Part shown: one piece after another, positions 20,602-31,052 of the stretch
Layout: each line of letters starts with the position of its first letter
How positions within the stretch are numbered: the first letter of the stretch is position 1
Source: Kingdonia uniflora
Taxonomy: Eukaryota > Streptophyta > Magnoliopsida > Ranunculales > Circaeasteraceae
DNA: 64,000 nucleotides
Reading direction: 5' to 3'
Assembly: GCA_014058105.1 (NCBI GenBank)
Contig: JACGCM010002435.1
Span: forward strand, 1,736,001 to 1,800,000
Made by a program: the position numbers and the translations under genes
The notes under the pieces: generated by a model
Told to the model about the DNA's origin: nothing
Seen by the model: only the letters and a program-made list of their open reading frames with translations
The model's database searches: none

Positions 20602-23600
20602 TTGCTACTTTATCACCGAAATTGTTTATTTATATCATTTGTTTCAGGGATAAATGAAGTTCAGCTTTATTCGATTGTTCATTTTGGTGGGGATATCGTA
20701 CGTCCAAAGATCAAATCAATTGTTAGTTATGTTAGAGAAAGTACAAAACTTACCTCACTAACAGCGCACTCTTCATACGAAGATTTTGTTACACTCCTTA
20801 AAAAAATAAGCAAAATCTGTCATGAGGACTGTAAGCTGTACAACTTCATCCATGGTTGTGCATGCATAATTTCATCAGTCCAGAACTTTACCATAATGAT
20901 CAATATGCTTAAAACCAATCTCGGTACACCCTTTCACATATGGATTATTAATGAGCTTAGGGTACCTTCCCAGAACTCCCAGAACTTTATTTCTGATTTT
21001 AATTCCTCGAGTAAAGGGTTGTCCACCACCAAAGATACTAGTTCAGGTAAAGGCTTGTCCACCACCAAAGCGAACTTTGTGTCTTAACTCATTTCCTGAT
21101 CCTGAACCTGAATACAAGAGTTACCCTAAAACAAATGGCAGAGGGCTTGATCCACATAGGTTTGGACCTTTAGTGAATGATGATGATGTTCCTCAATCAA
21201 ATAATTCTTTCGAAACTATTTATACTGATGTTCATCCCTCTAATGAACCTAGTATTCCTCAATCAAATATTCATCTATCAAATGAACCTGTGTTAACTAA
21301 TGTTCATCAATTAAATGAACCCTTTCAAACTATCCCTACTGATGTTCATCTCACAAATGAACATTGTATTTCTCAATTAAATATTCATCTCTCAAATAAA
21401 CCTGTGTTAACTAATATTTTTCTTTCCAATGAACCTATATTAACTAACGTTCCTCTTTCAATTGAACCCGAACCTATCATTAGACAAACTTAACATTCAG
21501 GTAAGCTCACAAAATTTGTCATTTGTGAGGTATTTTTTAACATTTCTTATCAAATTAGTATCATCCTGAGAAGCATATTTCTCATTTGTTCAGCTGAATT
21601 ACGGTTTGAGTTACAGCCCGAAGATGTGAAAGATCTCGTGGATTTTTAGTTCAAATCTTCTACGTACACAAAAGATCCATGACTTTAGTAAAGAGTTTAA
21701 CAATTGTGATCTATATTGAGATAGGATTGAACTCAAGAATCACATAAGAGCTTATGTAGTTATAAACAAGTTTAATCTCGAACACGTTCTGAGCAACGAA
21801 TATAAAATCGTGGTGTGTTACAAAGGTCATAAATGTTCCTGGCAGATTTATGCAACAAGGTTGGTCAGTTCTGCCCTATTTAGAATAAGTACATATTCCT
21901 CCATGCATACATGCATCCGGGTAGAAACTGAAGGTGGGAATGCGTATAAAGCAGCGTCTAGTAGATGAGTTATTTCTATAATCAAGCAAAAACTATGAAA
22001 AGACCCAAACTACAAACCTTCTGGAATTATTGATGATATGAAAATTAATCACAATATTGATGTAACATACAATTTTGCCTGGGGTGCGAAAGAAAAAGCC
22101 CACGCTGTGGTATCATCACTTTATATGTCATTTATTTCTCCATATAAGTTATTTGTACCATAATGTTTATCATTTTATTGCATGTCATTTTGTTGACTCA
22201 TTGAGTCATTTGTACTATAATGTTTATCATTTGTCAGCTACATAATTTTATTTGATCTAAGTAATTATTTTAGATACGAGGCAGCTTTAAGCACGCATAC
22301 CAACTACTTACGAGCTACTTTGCAGAAGTGAGGTTGGCTTACCCAGATTTTGTATTTGACATACAAACTATGAGTTGTAAGGATAAGAGATTTACAAGGT
22401 GTTTTTGGTCTTTTGGTCCTCCCAAAAAAATTTATAAACTATTCAGACCAGTTGTTGTGATTGACGGAACTTTTTTAAAAGGGAGATATTGTGGGACTCT
22501 ACTAACACCCATTGCCATTGACCCAAGCAATCATATTTCTCCACTTGTATTTTTGATAACATACTCGGAGACCACCAAAAGTTGGACATACTTCCTGGAG
22601 ATGTTTGGGTCTAATTTCCACGGTTATGACACTAGATTAGCCGTCATCTCCGACATGAACCCTAGAATTACTAGTGCTGTACCCAAGGTGATTCCATTTG
22701 TAATCCATGCATTTTGTAACTTCCACATATTTAACAATGTTAAAACTACCCTCAAAAGCACGAGGATTGCATTTAGGATAGCAGCAGAGGCCCTATCCAG
22801 CATTGATTTCGATAAACACATGAATGCTATCCGGAATATAGATTTTGTGGGTCTCCAATACATATTAGATATTCCCAGGGAAACATGGTCTAATGAATAC
22901 ATTCCAATAAGTATGTACATTTTCATTCTCTATTGATCAACTTCTCATTTGTTATATGAGTAATAGTCATTATTACTCCATTTGCATTCTTATTTGTTAT
23001 TTTTTTCCCATTATTTCTCATCAGTTATTTATTATTTCTTTTAATTACAGTTGTATGATCCCATTTGTCATTTGTTTATGCTTATTTGGCATTTGATTTC
23101 TATTGTTTATCATTTTTTCAGATACGGAGTGGCTTACACAAATCATGTCAAGAGTTGGAATAACGTTATATTAAAAGTCAAAGATCTTTCTATCCATGTG
23201 TTTATTAAGGAATTGTGCAGAATCTGTTCGGAAATGTCCTACATATATAGGGAGGAAGCAGAGATGAGTCAAGCTCATTTAACGCCATGGGCTATGGGTC
23301 ACTGTGAGAGCAGAAAGTTTATAGCAGATTCACTAACCTGCAGGGTTCGTACATCACGTCACCATTTTTAGATGACTAGTTATGGTAGAACCGATTCAGT
23401 AAATATTGAAGATGGTACTTGTTCTTATCATTGATGGAAAACTATGGGTATACCTTGTGAATACGTACTACGCTTTCTCGTTCTTGCTAATGTTGATCCA
23501 ACTACACGTGTCTCTGAGTACTACATAAATGATACATACAATGCTGTTTATCAACCTATATGGATTCCTATAAGAGGAATTGAGCAGTGGAAAATTTTAA

Positions 23601-23866
23601 AAACTGATCTACGTGTTCGTGCTCCTATTCTAACAATTTGAGCCGGTCATCCTCGCACGCAAAGGAAGAGAAGGAAAAAAATGTCTGGTCTTGTCACCAA
23701 ACTAAGATTTAGCAATAGGTGTAAAAAAAAAGGACACAATCGTCGTAGTAAGCTTCTGTCAATCCCATCCGACGACAATACACATCCAACAATGGCACCG
23801 TCTTTTACGATAAGCATTAAGCCACCTGCCATCCCAGATGAAGATGTTGCAATCAGTTTGTACTGA
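20602..23866 (+). pseudogene. Mutator-like transposase of MULE2, four-exon, decayed
   Basis: Exon A (about 20650-21492) begins VQLYSIVHFGGDIVRPKIK, the conserved N-terminal module of plant MULE proteins, and ends in Asn/Pro/Thr-rich repeats. Exon B (about 21590-22110) holds the DNA-binding region in mixed frames (KFNLEHVLSNEYKIVVCYKG, HKCSWQIYATRLV, HNIDVTYNFAWGAKEKA). Exon C (about 22274-22910) is open and carries the catalytic core: VVVIDGTFLKGRYCGTLL with the first Asp, AVISDMN with the second, and CNFHIFNNV. Exon D (about 23122-23866) has the downstream core (ELCRICSEMSYIYREEAEM), a damaged SWIM-like segment MGIPCEYVLRFL, then a basic tail with CKKKGHNRRSK. Introns end in TTTCAG or TTCAG and are full of TCATTTGT motifs. 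Stops near 21650 and 23371, and frameshifts, make it inactive. The protein would excise and integrate MULE2. Confidence 0.88.
21190..21490 (+). repeat. 33-bp coding repeats in the MULE2 transposase N-terminal exon
   Basis: Units of about 33 bp encode variants of LSNEPVLTNVH: SNEPSIPQSNIH, SNEPVLTNVHQ, LNEPFQTIPTDVH, LTNEHCISQLNIH, SNKPVLTNIF, SNEPILTNVP. Frame is kept through about eight units, so the expansion was tolerated in a coding sequence. It probably forms a flexible low-complexity linker. Confidence 0.8.
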
Positions 23867-23879
23867 GTATTTTAGGTAC

Positions 23880-24300
23880 TCTGTGTATCATCTTTTTGTA
23901 TGATCTTTATCGTCAGTGCTGTTAAAATCATCATTTGTTTGCTTCCATTATATCATTATTTTCTTTTGAACTTTCATTTGTGCACAGAGAATTTCTTATT
24001 TGTTTATTTCTATGATATCATTGTTTGCTTTTGAACTGCTATTTGTACAAAAATAATTTCTCATTTATGTTTTTTCCATGATATTATTCTTTTCCTCGGA
24101 ACCGTCAGTTGTTCTTAAAGAATTTTGTATTTGTTGGTTTATACTATATCATTGTTTGCTTCTGAACTATCATTTGTACGAGAGGAATTTATCATTTATC
24201 TATAGAATTTTTATCATCAATTTTGTTAAGTTCATCATTAAACTTCTCACCCCTTATATCATCATTATTTTCTTACAGAACTCTGAGTGTTTTGTTTGCC
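23880..24300 (+). repeat. TCATTTGT-rich stretch after the MULE2 transposase
   Basis: TCATTTGT or close variants (TTATTTGT, CTATTTGT) recur about every 30-60 bp, often paired with ATATCATT and TTTTGAACT. The same motif fills the transposase introns (20440-20640, 22120-22240, 22940-23120) and 25080-25330. No coding signal is present. Confidence 0.75.
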
Positions 24301-24459
24301 ACATATCATACGAAAACTACTATTTAACAGCTAAAATTAAACAAAATAGCACAAAACAAAAAAAAAAGATGTTCATTCATACATAGGGAAAATACTAGTT
24401 ACCATAAAAAAAACTAACAAACTAGACACCAAAAAAACTAGAACAAATTTTCTCAGCTC

Positions 24460-24849
24460 CTAATCACGTTTTGAGCATTCCAGATCGTGCTCCAAAGCCT
24501 GGATCTTCTGCTGGAGATAGCTAATCTTAGAAGCCGACTCCTCCCAAAGTTTCTTGTGCTCATCCCGACCCAACTTTATGATGCAAAGCTGATCTTCCAA
24601 GAAGCGCATATGGAATTTGAGCACTTTAAAATGTTGATCTTTTTTTGCTATAACTTGATACAGTTCATCCCGAATTACATAGAACGCTCCTAATTTCTCC
24701 CTGAAGTCTTCGTAATGCTCTTTCAGCATTTGGGCCTTCTCACCAGAGATATCCTTCTCCATTAGACATAGTTTATTCATCCCTACCAACTCAAGCCAAT
24801 CGTTTAGAGTGTTTGAAGAGACATGGCTGACTCGAGTGGAGTGCGACAT
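24460..24849 (-). CDS. small coiled-coil protein 1 of MULE2 (129 aa, intact frame)
   Basis: Start at 24849 (MSHSTRVSHVSSNTLNDWLE), stop at 24460, no interruption. After a Ser/Thr-rich N terminus (residues 1-20) the chain is helical and charged. From about residue 35 to the end a heptad-like pattern of Leu, Ile and Glu/Lys (EHYEDFREKLGAFYVIRDEL, FHMRFLEDQL, SKISYLQQKIQALEHDLE) predicts a coiled coil. No signal peptide, membrane segment or enzyme motif is seen. It is convergent with the transposase, whose stop is about 600 bp away. A telomere-like TTTAGGGTTAGGGTTT lies just upstream (24873-24888). A paralogue with the same layout follows at 25466-25900. Family not recognised; a DNA-bound or transposase-partner role is only a guess. 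Confidence 0.6.
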   Translation of the reverse strand: MSHSTRVSHVSSNTLNDWLELVGMNKLCLMEKDISGEKAQMLKEHYEDFREKLGAFYVIRDELYQVIAKKDQHFKVLKFHMRFLEDQLCIIKLGRDEHKKLWEESASKISYLQQKIQALEHDLECSKRD

Positions 24850-24872
24850 TTTTTTTGAGAAATTGAAAAGAG

Positions 24873-24888
24873 TTTAGGGTTAGGGTTT
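24873..24888. promoter_or_regulatory. telobox-like motif upstream of coiled-coil gene 1
   Basis: TTTAGGGTTAGGGTTT lies 24-39 bp upstream of the start codon of the minus-strand gene. Teloboxes (AAACCCTAA) occur in promoters of plant growth and replication genes. A reduced copy, AGTTTAGGG, sits at the same place before the paralogue (about 25920). Confidence 0.5.
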
Positions 24889-25465
24889 GAATAGTTAAAG
24901 ACTTGATGAGCCGAGAATATATAATTTGCGATTAGGGTTTTTATAAGGGGAGTTGAATGCATTGGGAAGGGACGCGTGTCAGGGATTATACGATGTTTAG
25001 GGTAAAAGTTACTATTACTTCAGTTCGGCGCCGTCATTTTTTATTGTACACGTAAGTCATATGAGTATTTAAACTGAGTTGTCTAATCAAGTATCATTAC
25101 TTGTCACATTGACTTGTAATATGTTAAAAAGAATTTTGCATTTTTTTGTATGCTATATATCATTTGTTTCTTGCCAGAACTGTCATTGTTTAATGTTAAT
25201 TTATTATTTATCAGTTAAATGTCATCACCAGTTTCGTTCAGTTCAAAATTTATCTACCTTTGTTTGTTCATGTAGTCTTTATCATTTATCAAGTTCCCTT
25301 ATATCATTTATTTCAGATGGAACTTTTTAGTCGTTTGTTTCCCTCATATTAGACGGATATCACTATTTGAAAGTGAAAAGGCAAAACGAAATAAAACAAA
25401 TGTTCATACAAGGGAAGCAATAATAACAACAACAAAAAAAACTAAAAACCAAACAACACAAATGT

Positions 25466-25900
25466 TCACAACTCCTCACTTGAGGAATTCTGATCACGTT
25501 CCATAGCCATGATCTTCTGCTCAAGACAGCTAATTTTACAGGCCGACTTCTCACACGGTTTCTTGTGCTCATCCCAGTCCAACTTTAAGGCATAGAGCTG
25601 ATCTTCCAAGAAATGGATATTAAACTTGAACTCTTCTGAACGCTCTCTTTTCATTTTTATAATTTTATCTAATTTGTTCTCCAATTCATCGAGTTTTCAT
25701 AATTTCTCCATGAACTCTTCGTAATACTCTTTCAGTAGTAACACCTTCTCACCGGAGACATCTTTCTCCATTAGGAAAATTCTATTCATAGTGAAGAGAC
25801 GTTCATCTACCTCATCTTCCTCAATCCCTACTGCCTTAAACCAATCTTCAGGGGTGTTGGAAGAGGAACGGCTAAATTGAGTGGAGTGGGAGTGCGACAT
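25466..25900 (-). pseudogene. small coiled-coil protein 2 of MULE2, one internal stop
   Basis: Starts at 25900 (MSHSHSTQFSRSSSNTPEDW) and runs in a single frame to a stop at 25466, 144 residues, broken once by TGA after EEFMEKL (about 25698). It aligns with protein 1: SSNTLNDWLELVG / SSNTPEDWFKAVG, LMEKDISGEK / LMEKDVSGEK, LKEHYEDFREKL / LKEYYEEFMEKL, FLEDQLCIIKLGRDEHKK / FLEDQLYALKLDWDEHKK, SKISYLQQKI / CKISCLEQKI. Upstream flanks also match (AGAGTTTAGGG, then TTGTCTAATCAAGTA), so about 1.05 kb was duplicated in tandem. It has an extra acidic insert (EEDEVDERLF) after the first block. Function unknown. Confidence 0.65.
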
Positions 25901-26613
25901 TTCTTGTAAAGTTATAAAGAGTTTAGGGCTTAAATAGTTGAGGCTTGAGAATATTTAGCTCAAAAGAGATTAGGGCTTTTTATACTTGAGAGAATTGGGA
26001 CTTTGAATTACGCGTGGGCAGGGTTTAGAGCTTACTGTTTAGAGTTGCGGGAACCACGTTGATGTTTTGGATAAATAGCTTATTCTAAACATAATCAAAG
26101 TTGACTTTAAGCTAAATTGTCTAATCAAGTAATAAAGATTGACTTGTCACATCGACTATTTAGGAAAGAAGCTCCTGGAATTTAAACAGGTTATGTGTCA
26201 TTTGTGTTTACAAAGAGTATCATTTTGGTGTAGTTAACTATCACCGTACATTAAAAGTCATCCTTCTTAGTATTTATCATTCCTTAATGATATTATTATC
26301 ATTTTACTATTGTGAATTATCAAGCATTACGTACATCCCTACCAACGTAAATGTCCCGGATAGATAGCTTGTTGTAAAAGTAATCAAAGTTGACTTTATG
26401 CTAGGTTGTCAAAATCATGTAATAAAGATAAGATTAAATTGTCACATACTTCCCTACCAGTTCTCAAGCATTATATTCTTCCCTACCAGTTCTCAAGTAT
26501 TACATACTTCCCTACCAATGATGCATTCCCTTAATTGTTGTTGCGGTGAAAATTATGATCTTCGTCTCTCACGCACAAGCCTTAACCCTAACTGTTGATT
26601 CTGTCAATGCGCA

Positions 26614-26957
26614 CGCAAAATTGGTGGGTGTGGTTTATGGGCGTGGGTAGATGAGGTGAAAAAGTGTGATTGTGGTCTTATCTGTAGAGTCTCTAAACCG
26701 CACGGTGGGAGATTCTACCATTACCTACAATACCATTGTCAGTTCAAAACTTGATTTCGAGAATCCTCTACGCCCAATGATTCTAAAAGTCCACAATCGT
26801 CAATAGCGGAAGACATCACAAATTTTGGTTAAGGGAACAATCAGACCCTCAACACTATTACAAATGAAGCTTACACTCAACTAAGGATCTCCGAGGTCAG
26901 AACGGAGATGCTGCAAGATTTTTTGTCCAAGCTAAAATCTCTAGATCTTAACAAGTA
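26614..26957 (+). pseudogene. GRF-type zinc finger fragment in MULE2
   Basis: One frame reads KKCDCGLICRVSKPHGGRFY then HYLQYHCQFKT, stop, FRESSTPNDSKSPQSS, another stop, and an ending in VRTEMLQDFLSKLKSLDLNK before TAG at about 26957. The CxCG...GRFYxxLxxxCxF pattern is that of a zf-GRF, with one Cys of the usual four apparently replaced by Leu (HYLQYHC). The C-terminal piece is helical. No clear start was found, so an upstream exon may be missing. This is the second GRF gene in a MULE in this window (compare 6184-6963), but the two are on opposite strands relative to their transposases. Confidence 0.55.
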
Positions 26958-27096
26958 GAGAAATATGTAGGAGTGAAGTGTAACATTCCTTATCTTTAGT
27001 GACGTTAATTTCTTTCTTTAGAATGTTAAAATCTTAAGGAATAAGTGCTTAAAGTTATAATATAAATTATAAATAATGATAATCAAACTACAAATT

Positions 27097-27240
27097 CTAC
27101 TGAACAACGACATTATAGAAGATTGGCAAATCTAGCAATTCAACTATGTCAACAATGTTCTCATGATTCAAATTTATGGTTGTAAGACTAGCAGCCATCC
27201 TATTGCCAATGTCTTCAGCAGCTGATTGAAGCTTCGTAAA
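27097..27240 (-). pseudogene. possible short exon of unknown protein
   Basis: An open stretch ends FFTKLQSAAEDIGNRMAASL, then TTINLNHENIVDIVELLDLP, then IFYNVVVQ and a stop at 27097. Its composition is protein-like (balanced helix formers) while the sequence before it is AT-rich filler. It may be the last exon of a gene whose other exons are lost. Not recognised. Confidence 0.3.
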
Positions 27241-27616
27241 GAAATCTAATGATAAATATTTGATTGGAAATGTTAAATGATATATAGTAAATGACAATAT
27301 TCTCTAATACCATGACATAAGATGGTAAATGACAAACACAAAAAAACAAATGACAGAGGGAAAATTGATGGATGACATATATTTTATTAAATGACAAATA
27401 CATTCAGCACGCGGGGATCATTTCCAATGTTCCTTCATTTTCAATGGGTTTGGTCAGTATTAAATATTGTTGTATTTAAATTCATTCTGGCATTGGGATT
27501 TGGATCTCAGCGTTATATAGTACTGTAGTTTGTAGTGGTATGGTATAAATACTGTCGTACTTCCTTATATGTTAATCTTGTATAACTATTTCCTCTGCAA
27601 CTACTTGGTGAAGAAG

Positions 27617-27972
27617 ATGGTGACCACCAGATGCCAAGCATACGAGGATAGGGTTCTTGCCAAGATGCAAGAGCTGCGACTTCAATACTTTAGAACCCAA
27701 TCCCTTGAACTTCCTACTCCTATTCCAGTGCATTTTACCTTCCATGGGATGACATATGAAGAGCTAGAAGATGTGGATGATAATTATTATCAAATGCTCC
27801 ACTTTCACTATATGGTGACGTCTCACAAAGGCTATAGTTACAACGGCAGATTAAGCGGCTGGTATATGTCCAATGATGTCTTGTCGTTACCCTGAGTAGA
27901 ATCAGAGAAAGAAATGGTAGTGGTGGTGGGGGTTATAGAGGAGGAGACGGTAGTGGCGGTAGGGGAGACTGA
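27617..27972 (+). pseudogene. small MVTxR...LPTPI protein with Gly-rich tail (MULE2 copy)
   Basis: The ATG at 27617 begins MVTTRCQAYEDRVLAKMQEL, then RLQYFRTQSLELPTPIPVHF, an acidic patch EELEDVDDNYY, and MLHFHYMVTSHKG, before a stop at 27893. In another frame, just before that stop, the DNA reads SRIRERNGSGGGGGYRGG then DGSGGRGD and TGA (27972), an RG/RGG-type tail. A frameshift near the end would therefore separate body and tail. Gene copies at 42801-43241 and, more distantly, 44081-44470 share the N-terminal pattern, and the former ends in a similar Arg/Gly tail. RGG tails often bind RNA; any role here is inference. The family is not one I can name. Confidence 0.55.
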
Positions 27973-28129
27973 CCACAACTACCACATCCGAGTGCGTAAA
28001 CATATGTAAATTGATATAATATAAATTATGATCTATAACAATATATTCGAGCTAATAAAATTTACTTTTTTATGCTTAATGAGTATTGTAGTTTTGAACT
28101 AAAGAAATATTAACTTAGCATGTTGAAGA

Positions 28130-29360
28130 TGAAGATGATGACAAATCATAGATATCAAATGATAAATCTCATATAAAAAGTGACAAATCTTATATTACAA
28201 ATGGAAAATCATATATTACAAATAAAAAATCTCTTATAACAAATGTGAAATCATAGTTAGCAAATATATAACGAATACCAAATCATAGATGAAGAATGAC
28301 AAATAATATATAACAAATGACACCATATATAGTTGAAAGATGACAAATAAAATATAACGAATAATAAATGTATTTTAATATATAATAAATCTAGTTTGTA
28401 TAGCTAGATTATTATTAATTTATCATTTCTTATGTATGATTTGTCATTCGTTTCATATGATTTGGTATTTGTTATCCTAGATTTGTTATTTGTTTCATAT
28501 GATTTGGCATTTGTTATCCTAAATATGTCATTTGTTATATATGATTTGGCATTTGTTATATGAGATTTATCATTTGTTATCTATGATTTGTCATTCATTA
28601 TATATTAGTTGTCATTCGTCGTCTATGACTTGTCATTCGTTATATATGATTTGTCATTTGTTATCTACAAAAAATATATCTATTTGTTTTGAAGATAGAC
28701 AACATTTGATGAAAGTCAATGGTCTATTTGGTTATTTAATATAATGAATTGTGTTATTTATAAGTAGACAACATTTGTACTTGAAAAAATAATTATCCAT
28801 TTATTAACTATTTCTTGTCATTTGTTATATGAGATTTATTATTTGTTACCAATAATTTGTCATTTGAGAACTATCAATGGTCTATTTGGTTATTTGATAT
28901 AATAAATTATGTTTGTTTGTTAGTAGATAACATTTGCACTTAAAAAATTTGTTAACTATGGTTTGTCATCTGTTATCTATAATTTGTCATTTGTTACCAA
29001 TAATTTGTCATTTGTTAATTATCAATGGTCCATTTGGTTATTTGATATAATGGATTATGTTTGTTTATTAGTAGACAACATTTGCACTTAAAAACAAGAT
29101 TATTCATTTGTTATACAGGATTTTTCATTTGTTACTTATGACTTGTCATTTGTTATATGAGATTTATCATTTGTTAGATATGATCATTTTTTGTTATATA
29201 TGATTTGTGAAGGTTCAATTGATCGATTTGTTTAGTAGATAGACAAAATTTGATGTAAGTCAATGGTCTGTTTGGTTATTTGTCATTTGTTATATGAGAT
29301 TGGTCATTTGTTAGATATGATTTGTCATTTGTTACCAATGATTGATTTTTTGTTATATAT
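28130..29360. repeat. 21-bp satellite array in two opposite orientations
   Basis: From about 28430 the unit CATTTGTTATCTATGATTTGT (written here as its 21-bp consensus in two parts, CATTTGTTATCTATG + ATTTGT) repeats head to tail with variants (CATTCGTTATATATG + ATTTGT). From 28130 to 28390 the reverse complement of the same unit repeats (ACAAATCATAGATATCAAATG). The turn-over point is the AT-rich stretch about 28390-28420. A higher-order block with CAATGGTCTATTTGGTTATTT recurs four times at about 28716, 28872, 29022 and 29262. A transcript across the centre could fold into a long hairpin. Confidence 0.8.
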
Positions 29361-29373
29361 GATTTGTGAAGGT

Positions 29374-29559
29374 TCAATTAATCACCCAAATTAGAGCACC
29401 CTTCTCCTCTTTAGGCGGAGCTGTAAATATTTTGTTAAGTCTCACACCTGTATACTGAGAGGTGTAATTTTTAGCATTAGAGGTGCCCTTCTTGTCTCCA
29501 CCCTCCTGTGTCTGGTTCTCCTCATCAACTTGTTTAATCACTTCTTTATCAGACTTCAT
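29374..29559 (-). CDS. short hydrophilic reading frame, unknown
   Basis: Starts at 29559 (MKSDKEVIKQVDEENQTQEG) and continues GDKKGTSNAKNYTSQYTGVR to a stop at 29374, 61 residues, charged and Gln/Lys-rich. It lies beside a TATA-poor upstream region that contains the E2F-type palindrome and a telobox. It may be a first exon. No family recognised. Confidence 0.3.
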   Translation of the reverse strand: MKSDKEVIKQVDEENQTQEGGDKKGTSNAKNYTSQYTGVRLNKIFTAPPKEEKGALIWVIN

Positions 29560-30965
29560 TATGGAAGAAGAAGAAAAAACATACTTTAATCAAACACCTG
29601 GTCGGCAGTAGTCACACAGATGATTTGCCACTGATATAAGACTGAAATCACAAACACACACGATGGGCAAAATCATGACGATTTTTGAGAAAACGGTTTG
29701 TGTGATCTGGACGGTTTTTATGGTTGTCAATCACATACACGATTTGTAGAAACAGGACGGTTTTTACAATTTTTGTGGTATTTGCAGTGGTCGTGTAAGA
29801 AGAAAGTGTTTGAAGAATGAGGATGGTTTTTGGCGCCAAAAGCCAGACGAACTCGTGTGAATCGCACGTGTTGCCTAACCCTAAACAACAGTAACCAAAT
29901 GCCAAATAATATAACTGATGGTGACAGAGTCTGAGTGATTCAATATAACTTATGTTTAAAAGTGTGACAAATTGACATCAACAAATGACAACAAATGCAT
30001 GAAAGGGTGAAAGGGTCTGCCTCACACGTCTCGAAATAGTAATGACACATGTACATCGAGAAATTAAATTTGGACACATGGCATGATAATATATTTTTAA
30101 ATAATTCAAACTTTTTTTATTATTATTTAGGAAGTGACTTTCGTACTAGTGGAGCCCACGGCCTTACCTGTAGACTTACCTGTGGAGCCCATGGCCTAGA
30201 AACTTACTGTAATATTCAAGCAGTTTATATTTTTCTAAAAGAATGGAAAAATTATATTAAACAAATGACAAAGTATGTTGAACAAATGGCAAAGTTAGAT
30301 AAGACAAATGATAATTATCTGTTACCAAATGACATAATTCTCGGAAAGAATACTAGAGTTTAACTGAATAAATGATATAGTTCTCGAAAAGAATGCTAGA
30401 GTTTAACTGAATAAATGACATAGTTTTGTTGGCAGCAGCCGCGCAGGCGATTTCCCATCGTTTGTTCCATGAGTTGAGTAGGGTAGAGTATCATCTACAG
30501 GAGTTACGAGTACCATCATTTCCACTATACCCAATGTGTAGAGTACCAGTCTTTTATCAAACACTTGGTAGGAAGCAGTCACATAGACAGTTTGTGACAA
30601 ATAATTGGGACAATTTTTGCAGTTGAGTAAGAAGAAGAAACTGTTCGATGACTCGGGATCGCTTTTGGTGCCAAAAACTATACAAACTCCTATGAACCGC
30701 AGGTGATACCTAACCATAAACGATGAGAAATAGTAATAGAATTGGTGAAAAAGTCTGCCTTCTTCTAAATAAGAAATCTGGTAAAAGGTATGACAAAATG
30801 TACTAAAACAAATGACAAGTAGTTCATAAGATGATGGCAATGTCAGCCTTCCACGTACACGTGGCTTGATATAATAGTTTTAAATGAGTTAAAGAATTTT
30901 TTATAATTTTTTTATTATTTTGGATGTGACATTTGTACTTGTGGAGCTCAAAAACAAGTGGTTAT
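29560..30965. repeat. duplicated 0.4-0.6 kb segment near the right end of MULE2
   Basis: 29585-30190 and 30540-30965 share ordered blocks: ATCAAACACYTGGT, the GGYGCCAAAA palindrome, CGCAxGTGxTxxCTAACC, AGTCTGCC, and a final TTTTTTATTATT...GGAxGTGAC...GTGGAGC. The first copy is longer. Between them (30240-30420) is another cluster of ACAAATGAC motifs. Two short open frames here (30049-30363 plus, 30403-30840 minus) look like chance. Confidence 0.6.
29828..29841. promoter_or_regulatory. perfect E2F-type palindrome TTTTGGCGCCAAAA
   Basis: The 14-bp palindrome contains the E2F/DP consensus TTTSGCGC on both strands. A telobox (TAACCCTAAAC, about 29876) and a CACGTG G-box (about 29861) lie within 50 bp. 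A decayed copy TTTTGGTGCCAAAA occurs in the duplicated segment near 30664. Such elements are typical of cell-cycle promoters. Which gene it would drive is unclear; the minus-strand frame at 29374-29559 starts 270 bp away. Confidence 0.5.
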
Positions 30966-31052
30966 CTGTTGTAATATTGCAACTTTAGTAGGGGTAAATC
31001 TGGTTTTTCCTCTTGCCAATATCGATTTTAGAATTTATTATTCTCTAGGTCT

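Noticed and set aside
28130..29360. CRISPR or centromeric satellite
   Set aside because: The 21-bp unit has no spacers and is far shorter than typical plant centromere units; it lies within a TIR-bounded MULE.
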